Below are positions 49,649-57,838 of a stretch of 61,026 nt of DNA, piece after piece. The DNA comes from JANYJA01 sp038229055 (GTDB lineage: Bacteria; Acidobacteriota; Terriglobia; Bryobacterales; Bryobacteraceae): NCBI GenBank assembly GCA_038229055.1, contig JBBROU010000011.1, positions 1 through 61,026 of the forward strand. The letters run 5' to 3'. The notes under the pieces are model-generated. The model did no database searches and was not told where the DNA came from. It was given only the letters and a program-made list of their open reading frames with translations. Each line of letters starts with the position of its first letter. Within the stretch, counting starts at the first letter, position 1. Made by a program: the position numbers and the translations under genes.

Positions 49649-50677
49649 ATGACTGTCTCCGAACTGGCCCGCCGGCTTTCTGTCCGCTTCGAAGGCGATG
49701 GCGATCGTGAGCTTGCCGGCGCGGCACCGCTCGATTTAGCGGAACCCCGGCACTTGGTTTTCGTCGCGGACCCGAAGGCTTTTCCCGCTGCCCGAGAGTC
49801 CGCGGCCGCTTGCCTGATTGCGCCCCACGCCTATGTCGCGGCGCCCGGGCAGAGCGTCATCCGGCATGACACGCCCCGCGGGCTCTTCGCTCGCGCCCTC
49901 GCGATTTTGTATCCGCCACCGCTGTTTCATCCCGGAGTTCACCAGACCGCCGTGGTCGATCCCGATGCGCAGGTCGACGGTGTTGAGATCGGTCCGCATG
50001 CCTCCATCGGCGCTGGGTCGCGCATCGGCCCCGGCACTCGCGTGGAAGCCGGGTGCCGCATCGGGCGGAATGTGGTCGTCGGCCCCGAAAGCCTTCTGCA
50101 CGCCGGGGTGACGCTCTATGATGCCGTATCCATCGGCGCGCGCGCGGTGCTTCACTCGGGGTGTGTCATCGGTTCGGATGGCTTCGGTTTCGCGCTGCTC
50201 GGAGAGCATTACGAGAAGTTTCCCCAAGTGGGCACCGTGGAGCTTGGGGACGATGTCGAGATCGGCGCGAACACCTGCATCGACCGTGCCGCTCTTGGTG
50301 TAACCCGTATCGGGGATGGCACCAAGCTCGACAATATGGTGCATGTGGGCCACAACTGCCAGATTGGAAAACACGTGGTGATTGCGGCGCAGACTGGTTT
50401 TTCCGGCGGCGTGGTCGTTGGCGACTACGCCGTGATTGGCGGGCAAGTCGGAGTCGGCGACAAGGTCCGCATCGAGACACGCGCTGTGCTCGGCTCGGGC
50501 TGTGGCGTCCTCACGTCGAAGGTGATTCGCGCCGGGCAGGTCGTGTGGGGCACGCCGGCGCGGCCCCTGCGCGACCATCTCGCCCAGCTCGCCGAGTTGT
50601 CGCGCCTTCCTGCCCTGCGCGTCGATTTCAAGTCGCTTGAGCAGCGCGTCGCTGAGCTGGAAAAACCGGAATGCTGA
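49649..50677 (+). CDS. lpxD: UDP-3-O-acylglucosamine N-acyltransferase
   Basis: Third step of lipid A synthesis, adding an acyl chain from ACP to UDP-3-O-acyl-glucosamine. From the ATG at 49649 it has 342 residues. The N-terminal uridine-binding domain (MTVSELARRLSVRFEGDGD, HLVFVADPKAF) is followed by a left-handed beta-helix with hexapeptide repeats (GVEIGPHASIGAGSRIGPGT, VEAGCRIGRNVVVGP), with the catalytic His in NMVHVGHNCQIGKHVVIA. The C-terminal helices (DHLAQLAELSRLP) are short but present. This gene tells us the host makes lipopolysaccharide. The next gene overlaps it by seven bases. Confidence 0.95.
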   Translation: MTVSELARRLSVRFEGDGDRELAGAAPLDLAEPRHLVFVADPKAFPAARESAAACLIAPHAYVAAPGQSVIRHDTPRGLFARALAILYPPPLFHPGVHQTAVVDPDAQVDGVEIGPHASIGAGSRIGPGTRVEAGCRIGRNVVVGPESLLHAGVTLYDAVSIGARAVLHSGCVIGSDGFGFALLGEHYEKFPQVGTVELGDDVEIGANTCIDRAALGVTRIGDGTKLDNMVHVGHNCQIGKHVVIAAQTGFSGGVVVGDYAVIGGQVGVGDKVRIETRAVLGSGCGVLTSKVIRAGQVVWGTPARPLRDHLAQLAELSRLPALRVDFKSLEQRVAELEKPEC

Positions 50678-51297
50678 TTGTGGTCGGCGGCCATTCGCGG
50701 AACATCGGCAAGACGTCGGTAGCCGCCGCCATTATCGCCGAGTCTCCCCACAGGAACTGGACCGCCGTGAAGATCACGCAGTTCGGTCACGGCCTGTGCT
50801 CCGCCGAAGGCGCCGCGTGCGACTGCGCCCCAGCGGCCGGACAAACGGTGGCGCATCCTTATGCGTTGTCCGAAGAACACGACGCGGCTTCGGGCACCGA
50901 CTCTGCGCGTTTCCTCAATGCCGGGGCGAAGCGTGCCTACTGGCTGCGCACCGCGATCGGGGATCTCGGCCATGCCCTCCCGGCACTCCGGCGCATACGA
51001 GCCGATGCGGAAAACGTCATCGTCGAATCCAACAGCGTGCTGCAGTTCCTGGAAGCGGATCTATATCTCTGTGTGGCCGATTTCTCCAATCCCGATTTCA
51101 AGCCGACGAGCCTGCGCTATCTCGACCGCGCGGACGCTCTCGTCGTCACCGGCGGCGATCCGGCGCATCCCGCCTGGCCTGAGGTGTCGCGATCACTGTG
51201 GAGCAACAAGCCGCAGTTCGCGGTGTCGGCGCCGCGGTGGATGAGTGCAGGACTACGTGCATTCTTGACTAAGAAAACGGCGCTATCATTGGCGTGA
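50671..51297 (+). CDS. P-loop NTPase of MobB-like type, role unknown
   Basis: A 208-residue protein starting seven bases before the lpxD stop. The N-terminus LIVVGGHSRNIGKTSVAAAI is a variant P-loop with an S-x-N-x-G-K-T pattern like MobB/CobQ-type NTPases. It is followed by VKITQFGHGLCSAEGAACDC, whose three cysteines could bind a metal, then ENVIVESNSVLQFLEADLYL as the Walker-B-like region. MobB proteins help attach a nucleotide to molybdopterin. The Cys cluster makes a metal-cofactor role conceivable, but the link to LpxD only reflects co-transcription. Confidence 0.62.
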   Translation: MLIVVGGHSRNIGKTSVAAAIIAESPHRNWTAVKITQFGHGLCSAEGAACDCAPAAGQTVAHPYALSEEHDAASGTDSARFLNAGAKRAYWLRTAIGDLGHALPALRRIRADAENVIVESNSVLQFLEADLYLCVADFSNPDFKPTSLRYLDRADALVVTGGDPAHPAWPEVSRSLWSNKPQFAVSAPRWMSAGLRAFLTKKTALSLA

Positions 51298-51300
51298 AAA

Positions 51301-51522
51301 ATGAGTCCTAAGCGCTATCCGCTCATTATTGAGAAGACTGCTACTGGATATTCCGCGTATTCTCCCGATGTTGACGGTTGCGCGGCCGCCGGCGATTCTC
51401 AGGAAGAAACGCGCTGGCTCGTCAGGGAAGCGTTGGAAGCTCACTTCGAAGCTATGCGGGAAATAGGCGAGCCGATTCCGGAGCCCGGTTCAGCGGTGGA
51501 TTATGTTAAAGTCGGAGCTTAA
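51301..51522 (+). CDS. Orphan HicB-like antitoxin
   Basis: A 73-residue HicB-type protein: RYPLIIEKTATGYSAYSPD, then VDGCAAAGDSQEETRWLV and REALEAHFEAMREIGEPIPE, with the RNase-H-like partial fold of HicB antitoxins and no C-terminal DNA-binding extension. HicB normally pairs with the small toxin HicA. No HicA-like frame with the G-S-H motif is present on either side, as upstream is the P-loop gene and downstream a convergent gene two bases away. It may be a solitary regulator or a remnant of a pair. Confidence 0.85.
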   Translation: MSPKRYPLIIEKTATGYSAYSPDVDGCAAAGDSQEETRWLVREALEAHFEAMREIGEPIPEPGSAVDYVKVGA

Positions 51523-51524
51523 CC

Positions 51525-53330
51525 TCAAGCCGCCGGAAACTTGACCGCGATCTTCGGTCTCGGCGTCCCCGTCTTGTAAGGTGTCAGCGAAACGTTCAAA
51601 TCTAAATCGCTCACCTTCTCCCCAAGCCGCACCACCAGCTTCTTGATCCCTGCGCCCTGGCCCGCAGCGCTCGCCGGCGTCACCACGTCGAAGACCGCAT
51701 GGCGCGGCGTGTGAATCTCTGCCAGCAGCGTCCAACCGTCTTTCTGCATCTCGGCATTCTGCCCGTCAAAGGTCAACTCCGCCTCGGTGATCATCTGCCA
51801 CAGAAACTCTACCGGCGGCGACGCCACCATTCTGTCTTCGATCAGCACTGCTTGCCGCTGCGCCAGACCGATGCGGCGCGTCAGACTCTTCACCTTCGCC
51901 GGGTAGGTCTTGGAAAGATCGATTTGCACCCATGCCAGATCCGGCGTGAATTCGCGCTTCACCACACGTGCCTCAGCTTTGGAATCCGGGCCTTCGTCGT
52001 CGATCAGAATCGAGTTGTGGAATTCGGTGCGCAAGCGCGGAAAAGGTCCCATTTCCATGGACCACCGGACTCCGCCCGCCATAAGCGCAAAGCTGCCGGG
52101 TTCGAAATGCGCGCGCCAAGCCTTGTTCTCTCCCGCTTTTACGCTTAGAAATAGTGCGGAAGGGTCCTCCCAGGCGCTGCGGAAAACGGCGACCTGCCCA
52201 CCGCCGATCAACGCATCGAGCGGCCAACCCGCAGCTTGCGGCGATTTCGCCTCCTTGGGATACCAAACCAGGTCGAGCGCGTCCGCATGCGCCGCCCGCT
52301 CGACCTGCCGCTCCTCGTACCAAGCCAGTACAGGCTGGCCGAAGCGGCGCGCCAGCCAAAACATCTCCGGCATAGTTCCAGAATCGTCCGGCAGATCGAA
52401 ACTCTCGATCGTCTTTCCCGACGGCCCGGCTGCGTAAACCCGCGATCGGCCCGCGTGATCCAACCCCTTCGCCGCGGAAACACCGAAGTCGGTGCCGAGT
52501 GCCGACTCCATCGCAGCTACCAGACACGCCGCGGCCTCCGTTCCCGCCTGGAAAAGGCCCGGACCTTCCGGCCAACCTCCATCCACGTTGAACACCGCCA
52601 TTCCGTGCGGGATGGATTCCAGCACCCCCCGCATGACGGCCCCACACTTCTCGGGCTCCTCATCGGCAATCGCCAGCGCTCCGATACCCAACCCCGCGTT
52701 GCTGATCAAATTCCACGTGCCCGCCCCAGTCACCCAGCCGGTGCCCGCGGAATAGGCGGCGATCGCCGGATCGAGCCCCTTGTCCACCATCGCCTTCTTG
52801 ATCCACACGCGCTCTCCGGGCGACAGCCCCGCGTGCAGCCAGTCATAGCCGATACCCATCGCCTGCGTCACCTCGGCGACTTCGGGAAAGTGCGCTGGAT
52901 TCCAATCGTTTATGCTCGCGGCCGAATGCATCTCGCGCACTGCCCGATCCAGAAACGCTTTCCTCCCATCCAGGCGATAGACCAGCGCGAGCGTATAGAT
53001 GCGCTCCAGTACACGCCGGCTTGGCGGCGGAATTCGCATGCCGCCCGATCTCAAGTCCAAAGGCAGCACGCCTAACAGCCGCTCGGCTTCCTTCAGGAGG
53101 TCCGCGAACAGCCGCCGCGCGAGAGGATTTTCTTTCGTGAGCGATCGGATGCGCGGCAGTTCCGCGTCATTCAGGATGAGCCGCGGGTGCTCCGGCTTCA
53201 AGGTTTTTAGCGGTGAATCGATCTCCGCATGCAAGCGCCACGCCGCAGCCCCCAAGGCGACGCGGCCCAGTAACGCTCTTCTGCTCAGTCCCCGGTGAAC
53301 CACTGTATTCAGTTTAGTCTTCCGCATCAA
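51525..53330 (-). CDS. Secreted heparinase II/III-like polysaccharide lyase
   Basis: A 601-residue exported protein. The N-terminal leader has a Tat-like SRRALLGRVALGAAAW, so export in folded form is likely. About residues 50-370 form the alpha/alpha toroid (ERIYTLALVYRLDGRKAFLD, IGYDWLHAGLSPGERVWI, WNLISNAGLGIGALAI, NVDGGWPEGPGLFQAG), and the rest a heparinase II/III-type beta-sandwich (VAVFRSAWEDPSALFLSVKA, FALMAGGVRWSMEMGPF). The pattern fits uronate-containing polysaccharide lyases of acidobacteria. The exact polymer is unknown. Confidence 0.85.
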   Translation of the reverse strand: MMRKTKLNTVVHRGLSRRALLGRVALGAAAWRLHAEIDSPLKTLKPEHPRLILNDAELPRIRSLTKENPLARRLFADLLKEAERLLGVLPLDLRSGGMRIPPPSRRVLERIYTLALVYRLDGRKAFLDRAVREMHSAASINDWNPAHFPEVAEVTQAMGIGYDWLHAGLSPGERVWIKKAMVDKGLDPAIAAYSAGTGWVTGAGTWNLISNAGLGIGALAIADEEPEKCGAVMRGVLESIPHGMAVFNVDGGWPEGPGLFQAGTEAAACLVAAMESALGTDFGVSAAKGLDHAGRSRVYAAGPSGKTIESFDLPDDSGTMPEMFWLARRFGQPVLAWYEERQVERAAHADALDLVWYPKEAKSPQAAGWPLDALIGGGQVAVFRSAWEDPSALFLSVKAGENKAWRAHFEPGSFALMAGGVRWSMEMGPFPRLRTEFHNSILIDDEGPDSKAEARVVKREFTPDLAWVQIDLSKTYPAKVKSLTRRIGLAQRQAVLIEDRMVASPPVEFLWQMITEAELTFDGQNAEMQKDGWTLLAEIHTPRHAVFDVVTPASAAGQGAGIKKLVVRLGEKVSDLDLNVSLTPYKTGTPRPKIAVKFPAA

Positions 53331-53399
53331 TGAACAAAAACTGCGGCGGCGGCGTATACTCCAATTGAGCGCGGTAAGCTCACGACGAAATCACGACTT

Positions 53400-53816
53400 A
53401 TGCCTGAAACAATGACAGCCTCGTTACAGCAGATCCAGGGGATTCTGGCCGAACACGGTTACGATGTCACCGAAGTGAACGAGCATCTTTTGAAGATCCG
53501 CGAGGTCGAGAGCGGCGTATCTTTGAGTGCCGTGCTCGCCAACGACATTCTCTTTCTGAGTCTGACGTGCATCACCGTTCCCGAATCCGCCATCACCCCC
53601 GCTCTCATGCGCAAGATGCTCGACGCCGACAACGGAATCTCAACTTCGCACTTTCAGCTTTACCCAGTCGGCCCTGGAAAGTTGGCCATAACCCTGAATA
53701 ACTTTTGCAAGCTGCAGGACATGGGCCCCGAAGACGAGGACGACATTCTCTCCTGCGTTCATTTTCTGTTGATCGACGTAATTGCCGCTCGCGTCGTCGT
53801 CGGTAATATTTCGTAA
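53400..53816 (+). CDS. YbjN/type III chaperone-like small protein
   Basis: A 138-residue protein of alpha/beta type (LQQIQGILAEHGYDVTEVNE, then GVSLSAVLANDILFLSLTC and SHFQLYPVGPGKLAITLNNF) that resembles the YbjN/type-III-secretion-chaperone-like fold in strand and helix order. It has no signal or membrane part. It heads the PspA operon, ending 22 bases before pspA, and such chaperone-like genes are known companions of PspA in several phyla. A role as PspA partner or adaptor is inferred from position. Confidence 0.7.
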   Translation: MPETMTASLQQIQGILAEHGYDVTEVNEHLLKIREVESGVSLSAVLANDILFLSLTCITVPESAITPALMRKMLDADNGISTSHFQLYPVGPGKLAITLNNFCKLQDMGPEDEDDILSCVHFLLIDVIAARVVVGNIS

Positions 53817-53837
53817 GCCACGAGGACTTAAATTCAT

Positions 53838-54581
53838 ATGCCATTTCTTTCGGATCTCTTCGGTCGTGCCGGACGCGTGACGCGCGGTCAACTGAATCAA
53901 GGTATGAATACGGTGGAAGACGCCACCTTCGAAGCCACGGTAAATCAGACTGTCGCCGACATGAAGGAGCAGCTCAACAAAGCCGTGCGCGCGTCGGCCA
54001 TGGCGATGAGCAACCATAACCGCCTCGAAGCCGAGTATCAGAAGTACGTGCGGCAGTCGCAGGAGTGGAAGGATCGGGCCAAGCTCGCGCTCGACGCCGG
54101 CAATGAAGACTTGGCGCGCAAGGCTCTCGAAAAGAAGGGCGAATCAGACCGGCAGGTTGCGTCAATGCAGACCTCGGTCGATCAGGCACGCGAGGCCAGC
54201 GAGAGCTTGAAGCGTTCCGTTGCCGAACTGAATCGCAAGATCGAAGAAGGCGAGCGCACCGCCACCACTTTGATAGCTCGCAAGAATGCCGCGCTGGCGC
54301 AGACTAAAGTAGCCGAAGCGCTTGCCGGCGTGGGCCAGGGCGATAACGCATTCGCTGCGCTGGGGAAATTTGAGGAATCGGTTTCGCGCCAGGAAGCCAC
54401 CGCCAAAGCCTTCGATACCCTTTCGAAAACCGGCAAGGGCGACGCCGATCTGGAAGCGCAGTTCGCCGCGCTGAAGGGCAGCGACGTGGACGCCGAACTC
54501 GAAGCCATGAAGCGCGAGCGCGTCACCGTGCAGCCGCAACTCACCTCCGGGAACCCGCGGCTGAATCCCGGAGATTCGTAG
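53838..54581 (+). CDS. pspA: PspA/IM30-family membrane-stress protein
   Basis: A 247-residue PspA/IM30/ESCRT-III-type protein. It is almost wholly coiled-coil: MPFLSDLFGRAGRVTRGQLN at the N-terminus, then a long helical hairpin (about 30-170: ASAMAMSNHNRLEAEYQKYV, EWKDRAKLALDAGNEDLARKA). PspA proteins form membrane-bound rods that support membrane integrity under stress; the Bacillus homologue LiaH is the effector of the LiaFSR system. The residues after about 170 are a less ordered extension (GKGDADLEAQFAALKGSDVD) not seen in E. coli PspA. It is the second gene of a four-gene unit. Confidence 0.87.
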   Translation: MPFLSDLFGRAGRVTRGQLNQGMNTVEDATFEATVNQTVADMKEQLNKAVRASAMAMSNHNRLEAEYQKYVRQSQEWKDRAKLALDAGNEDLARKALEKKGESDRQVASMQTSVDQAREASESLKRSVAELNRKIEEGERTATTLIARKNAALAQTKVAEALAGVGQGDNAFAALGKFEESVSRQEATAKAFDTLSKTGKGDADLEAQFAALKGSDVDAELEAMKRERVTVQPQLTSGNPRLNPGDS

Positions 54582-54584
54582 CGC

Positions 54585-55211
54585 ATGTTGTCCACCGCCC
54601 TTTTGCTGGGCCTTGTGATCGCGCTTGTCTACGTTCTCATGAGCTTCTTCAAAAAGCCCGCTCCTCCCACTCCCGCCGCCCCCGCGCAGAATCTGGCGCA
54701 GCTCAACATCACACAGGCGCGCGTGGGCGATGCTATTTCTATCACTGGGGCCGGCGCGAACTTCGCCGATCTCGAATTCACCGTGGATCGGCGCAACATT
54801 GATGAATCCGGCGGGCTCCGCTGGACGGAAATCAGCGGCCTCTACCAAAACCGGCGTGTCACTCTTACGGTTCACGATGATGACGAACTGCAAGTCAGCG
54901 GCGCGCTCGATCCCGTAACCCCGTCGCTGGAGGATCTCGGCGTCACCGAAGAAGATCTGGCGCAACTGGATGAGCAGCAGAACTCGTCCAACGTAGTGGA
55001 GTATGACGGAAAGCCGTTCCATTACGAATGGAGCCGCGAAGTGCGCCACTTCCGCGATGGTGCGGGGCAAGGCGAAGGTTACTATGCCTGGCAGTTCCGC
55101 GAAGAAGGCGGGCCGCGCAAGCTGATCGTCCGGAAGCGCGAGGGCCAGGCTTTTCAAGTCGCGGTCGAGCGCCAGATCAACCCGGGCGACATCTCCGTTT
55201 ATCGCGCCTGA
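54585..55211 (+). CDS. DUF4178-like membrane-anchored protein
   Basis: A 208-residue protein with one N-terminal membrane segment (about 4-22) and a short Pro/Ala linker. The soluble domain is beta-rich: NITQARVGDAISITGAGANF, LRWTEISGLYQNRRVTLTVH, and later YDGKPFHYEWSREVRHFRDG. This matches the DUF4178 pattern often encoded next to PspA genes. The start is four bases after the pspA stop. It probably holds PspA or another soluble factor at the membrane; no enzymatic motif is seen. Confidence 0.75.
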   Translation: MLSTALLLGLVIALVYVLMSFFKKPAPPTPAAPAQNLAQLNITQARVGDAISITGAGANFADLEFTVDRRNIDESGGLRWTEISGLYQNRRVTLTVHDDDELQVSGALDPVTPSLEDLGVTEEDLAQLDEQQNSSNVVEYDGKPFHYEWSREVRHFRDGAGQGEGYYAWQFREEGGPRKLIVRKREGQAFQVAVERQINPGDISVYRA

Positions 55212-55258
55212 CGGAGACTTGAGTTTCAAGCAGGCGCGCGCGCAACGAGGCGCATGGC

Positions 55259-56764
55259 ATGTCCAAACGAGTCTCAGGTTCCATCGCGATCGCAATCATT
55301 CTGGGGATGATTGGGGTCATCATCGCCGGTTCCGGTCTTCCCCGCGATCTAAAATCCCGCATCGCCGATGAGCAGTCGCAGCTTGCCTCCGCTCAAACGC
55401 GTTTTCACAATGAGCGCGATCGGGTGACGCAGTCGCTCGCCGCCGAGCCCGACCTGTTCCGCGCCCGATCGATGAACACGCTTTGGCCCGAGCGTCTCCG
55501 CAAAGATGAGGCGGCCTTGGCCGAGGCCGCGCGCGTGAACACGCAACTGCAGCAGCTTCGCGCGCAGAATAAATCCAACTCCCGCGAACGTGCGGAAACA
55601 TTGTTGGCGAGTGCGCGTAAGCTGCGGGATTCGGCTCTCTCCGACGCCGATGATCTGCAAGCCGGCGCCGAACGATGGGTCAGCTTCAAGAAAAACCTGC
55701 CGGCCAACGTGCGCCTGATGCAGAACGATTACGATGCCGTGCACGGCGCCGACCTCGCCTCTACCGCGGCGCTGGTCCACAAAGCCGAAACCGATTGGCC
55801 CGCCAAGCACGACGATCTGGAAGCCCGTTTGGCCGGTGTCCAGAAGCTGCAGTCGGATGCCGACCAGAACTGGACGTCGTCCGCCCCCGCTCGTCAACAG
55901 GTCGAGTCCGGAAATCTCTCCGGTGTGGACGTGACGGCCCTCGCGGCCGTCGCCATCGCGCTGCAATCGGCAAAAGCGTCTCTGATTCCGAAGGCGGGCG
56001 AACTTAAAGTCCAGGTCGGGCAGCTCTATGTTGCCAAAGACAGGATTCTCGTCGATCAGGAAGCCAAGGACGGCGACTACCGGCAGAAGCTGAAAACCAT
56101 TCAGACCAAGATCGTCGACACCGCGGCCAAGAAGAACGAGGTCACGTCGAGTGAATCGTGGGTCGATGTTCCGAAATCGACTTACCTTGCCGATGAGCGC
56201 GACCTTGGCATGACCATCGAACACAAGCCCGCGGGACAGTACGATTCCGAAGCTGACCGAACGCCGCAGCCGCCCGGTTTCGCCTACATCGCGCCCCCGG
56301 GTCAGTCGAATCAATACGGCTATTGGGAGCACCGTGACGGCGGCAGCTTCTGGACATTTCTGCCGCAGTATCTTCTGCTGCGGAGTCTGCTGAGTGGCCC
56401 GAGTTACCGCCCTATCGACATCGGCGAATACCAGGCTTATGGAAATGCCCGGCGATACGGCCAGACTTACTACGGTCGCGATGCCGGTGGACAGCCGCGC
56501 TACGGCACAGCCGGAACAGAAACGCAGACACGCTACCGCGACAGCCGTTATGTGAGCAGCGGCGGCTATCGAAACTCGAGCTACTCTTCGCACTCGGTCA
56601 ACGGCGGGAACAGCGGTTTCCGCGGTTCCGCTTACTCCAGCCCCTCCTCGCGTTCCACCCCCGGCGCGCAAAGCAGCGGTTACCGAAGCTCCCGTTATTC
56701 TTCACCCGGCTCGCGCGGGTATTCACGCCCGTCTCGCAGTTTCTCGCGCGGCGGCCGCCGCTAA
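55259..56764 (+). CDS. Coiled-coil membrane protein with Ser/Tyr/Arg-rich tail
   Basis: A 501-residue protein. One N-terminal membrane segment (about 8-27, SIAIAIILGMIGVIIAGSG) is followed by a long helical, coiled-coil region (about 35-310) of Ala/Gln/Asp/Arg heptads (RLRKDEAALAEAARVNTQLQ and similar), then a short aromatic domain (YGYWEHRDGGSFWTFLPQYL) and a low-complexity tail of Ser, Tyr, Gly and Arg (YRSSRYSSPGSRGYSRPSRS). The shape suggests a cytoplasm- or periplasm-facing scaffold that could bundle with the PspA coiled coil. It is the last gene of the PspA unit. Confidence 0.75.
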   Translation: MSKRVSGSIAIAIILGMIGVIIAGSGLPRDLKSRIADEQSQLASAQTRFHNERDRVTQSLAAEPDLFRARSMNTLWPERLRKDEAALAEAARVNTQLQQLRAQNKSNSRERAETLLASARKLRDSALSDADDLQAGAERWVSFKKNLPANVRLMQNDYDAVHGADLASTAALVHKAETDWPAKHDDLEARLAGVQKLQSDADQNWTSSAPARQQVESGNLSGVDVTALAAVAIALQSAKASLIPKAGELKVQVGQLYVAKDRILVDQEAKDGDYRQKLKTIQTKIVDTAAKKNEVTSSESWVDVPKSTYLADERDLGMTIEHKPAGQYDSEADRTPQPPGFAYIAPPGQSNQYGYWEHRDGGSFWTFLPQYLLLRSLLSGPSYRPIDIGEYQAYGNARRYGQTYYGRDAGGQPRYGTAGTETQTRYRDSRYVSSGGYRNSSYSSHSVNGGNSGFRGSAYSSPSSRSTPGAQSSGYRSSRYSSPGSRGYSRPSRSFSRGGRR

Positions 56765-56856
56765 GATGGCACTTGCCGGTAATTAAGCGCCGCTCGCCGA
56801 TTTCCATGTGAGTCCTTCGGTTCCCGGTTGCTACCATCCAGAATCGAGGGGACATT

Positions 56857-57063
56857 ATGGATTCACTTCAGACCAATCGCAAATCAGGTAACAGCGGAAC
56901 CATCACGTTCTCGTTTCTGTTAGTAACGGCGGGCGCCATTTTACTGCTCAGCAACTTCAACGTGATTCGCGTCCGGCGTGTCTGGGATCTCTGGCCTCTG
57001 CTGTTGATCGCGGCCGGCTTGGGTGAACTGCTAGCCTGGAGCAACCGCACTAAGCGCACCTAG
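56857..57063 (+). CDS. LiaI/LiaF-like two-helix membrane protein
   Basis: A 68-residue protein with two membrane helices (TITFSFLLVTAGAILLLSNF and RVWDLWPLLLIAAGLGELLA) separated by a short polar turn. The LxxxW(P/D)LLLIxxG pattern is the LiaI/LiaF transmembrane hallmark (DUF5668-like). It carries no extracytoplasmic domain. A GAGGGG site precedes the ATG. It begins 92 bases after the PspA unit and is followed by a full LiaF-like protein after seven bases, so it opens the signalling operon. Confidence 0.8.
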   Translation: MDSLQTNRKSGNSGTITFSFLLVTAGAILLLSNFNVIRVRRVWDLWPLLLIAAGLGELLAWSNRTKRT

Positions 57064-57070
57064 GAGATTT

Positions 57071-57835
57071 ATGACACCGGCCGGCAACGACCCAGATCGA
57101 ATCCCGCGACAAGGTCCTCGCAATTACAACCAGGGGCTCGTTATGGCCATCCTGCTGATCTTCGCGGGAGTTTTCATCTTTCTCAGTAACTTGGGCATCC
57201 TCAATATTGGCAGCTTGTGGAGCTTCTGGCCTGTGATTCTGATCGCTTCAGGCGTTGCGCGTCTGATTTCTTGCCGGGACGCTACCGGCCAAATCTGGTC
57301 CCTCTTGATGATCGGCGCCGGCGCGCTTCTTCTGCTCAGTCGTCTCGGCTTATTCACACTGAGCGCCAAGTTCGTATGGCCCCTGGCTCTGGTCGGATTT
57401 GGCGTGTTGCTGCTCGTTCGCGCGCTTGATAATCAGGGCTTCCGCCTTCCCGGCGGTATCGAGACCGGCTCCCCCGCGGTCGCATCGGAGAACGTGCTGA
57501 AGGAGTGGGTGCTCTTTGGCGGAGTTAAACGCCGCGTCGCCTCCCAGGACTTTCAGGGCGGTCAGTTAATGTCCATCTTCGGCGGCATCGAGGTGGATCT
57601 GCGGCGCGCCGGTATTTCACCTCTGAATAAAGAAGTGTTCATTGACGCCGTCAGCACTTTTGGCGGCATCAACATCCGCGTTCCCGATGACTGGGTCGTC
57701 GTGGTTCGCGGCGTCGGCATCTTCGGCGGTTACGAAGACAAGACCATTCCACCTCGGCCCACTCCGGGTGCGAACCCGCCCAAGTTGATAGTCACAGGGA
57801 GCGCCGTATTCGGCGGAGTTGCGATCGAAAATTGA
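57071..57835 (+). CDS. LiaF-like membrane regulator of envelope stress response
   Basis: A 254-residue LiaF-type protein. The N-terminal part has about four membrane segments in two LiaI-like hairpins (GLVMAILLIFAGVFIFLSNL with SLWSFWPVILIASGVARLIS, then a second pair near 75-115). The C-terminal part is the LiaF beta-helix domain with repeating FGG motifs: VLFGGVKRRVASQDFQGGQL, MSIFGGIEVDLRRAGI, STFGGINIRVPDDW, GIFGGYED and AVFGGVAIEN. In Bacillus LiaF inhibits LiaS-LiaR. GGAG precedes the ATG. Coupled with the next sensor kinase (three bases between), it is expected to control it. Confidence 0.9.
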   Translation: MTPAGNDPDRIPRQGPRNYNQGLVMAILLIFAGVFIFLSNLGILNIGSLWSFWPVILIASGVARLISCRDATGQIWSLLMIGAGALLLLSRLGLFTLSAKFVWPLALVGFGVLLLVRALDNQGFRLPGGIETGSPAVASENVLKEWVLFGGVKRRVASQDFQGGQLMSIFGGIEVDLRRAGISPLNKEVFIDAVSTFGGINIRVPDDWVVVVRGVGIFGGYEDKTIPPRPTPGANPPKLIVTGSAVFGGVAIEN

Positions 57836-57838
57836 GCG

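Noticed and set aside
55349..56671. 440-residue minus-strand frame opposite the coiled-coil membrane protein
   Set aside because: The product is typical GC-rich antisense translation, and the plus-strand gene has a proper start, membrane segment and neighbours in the PspA unit.
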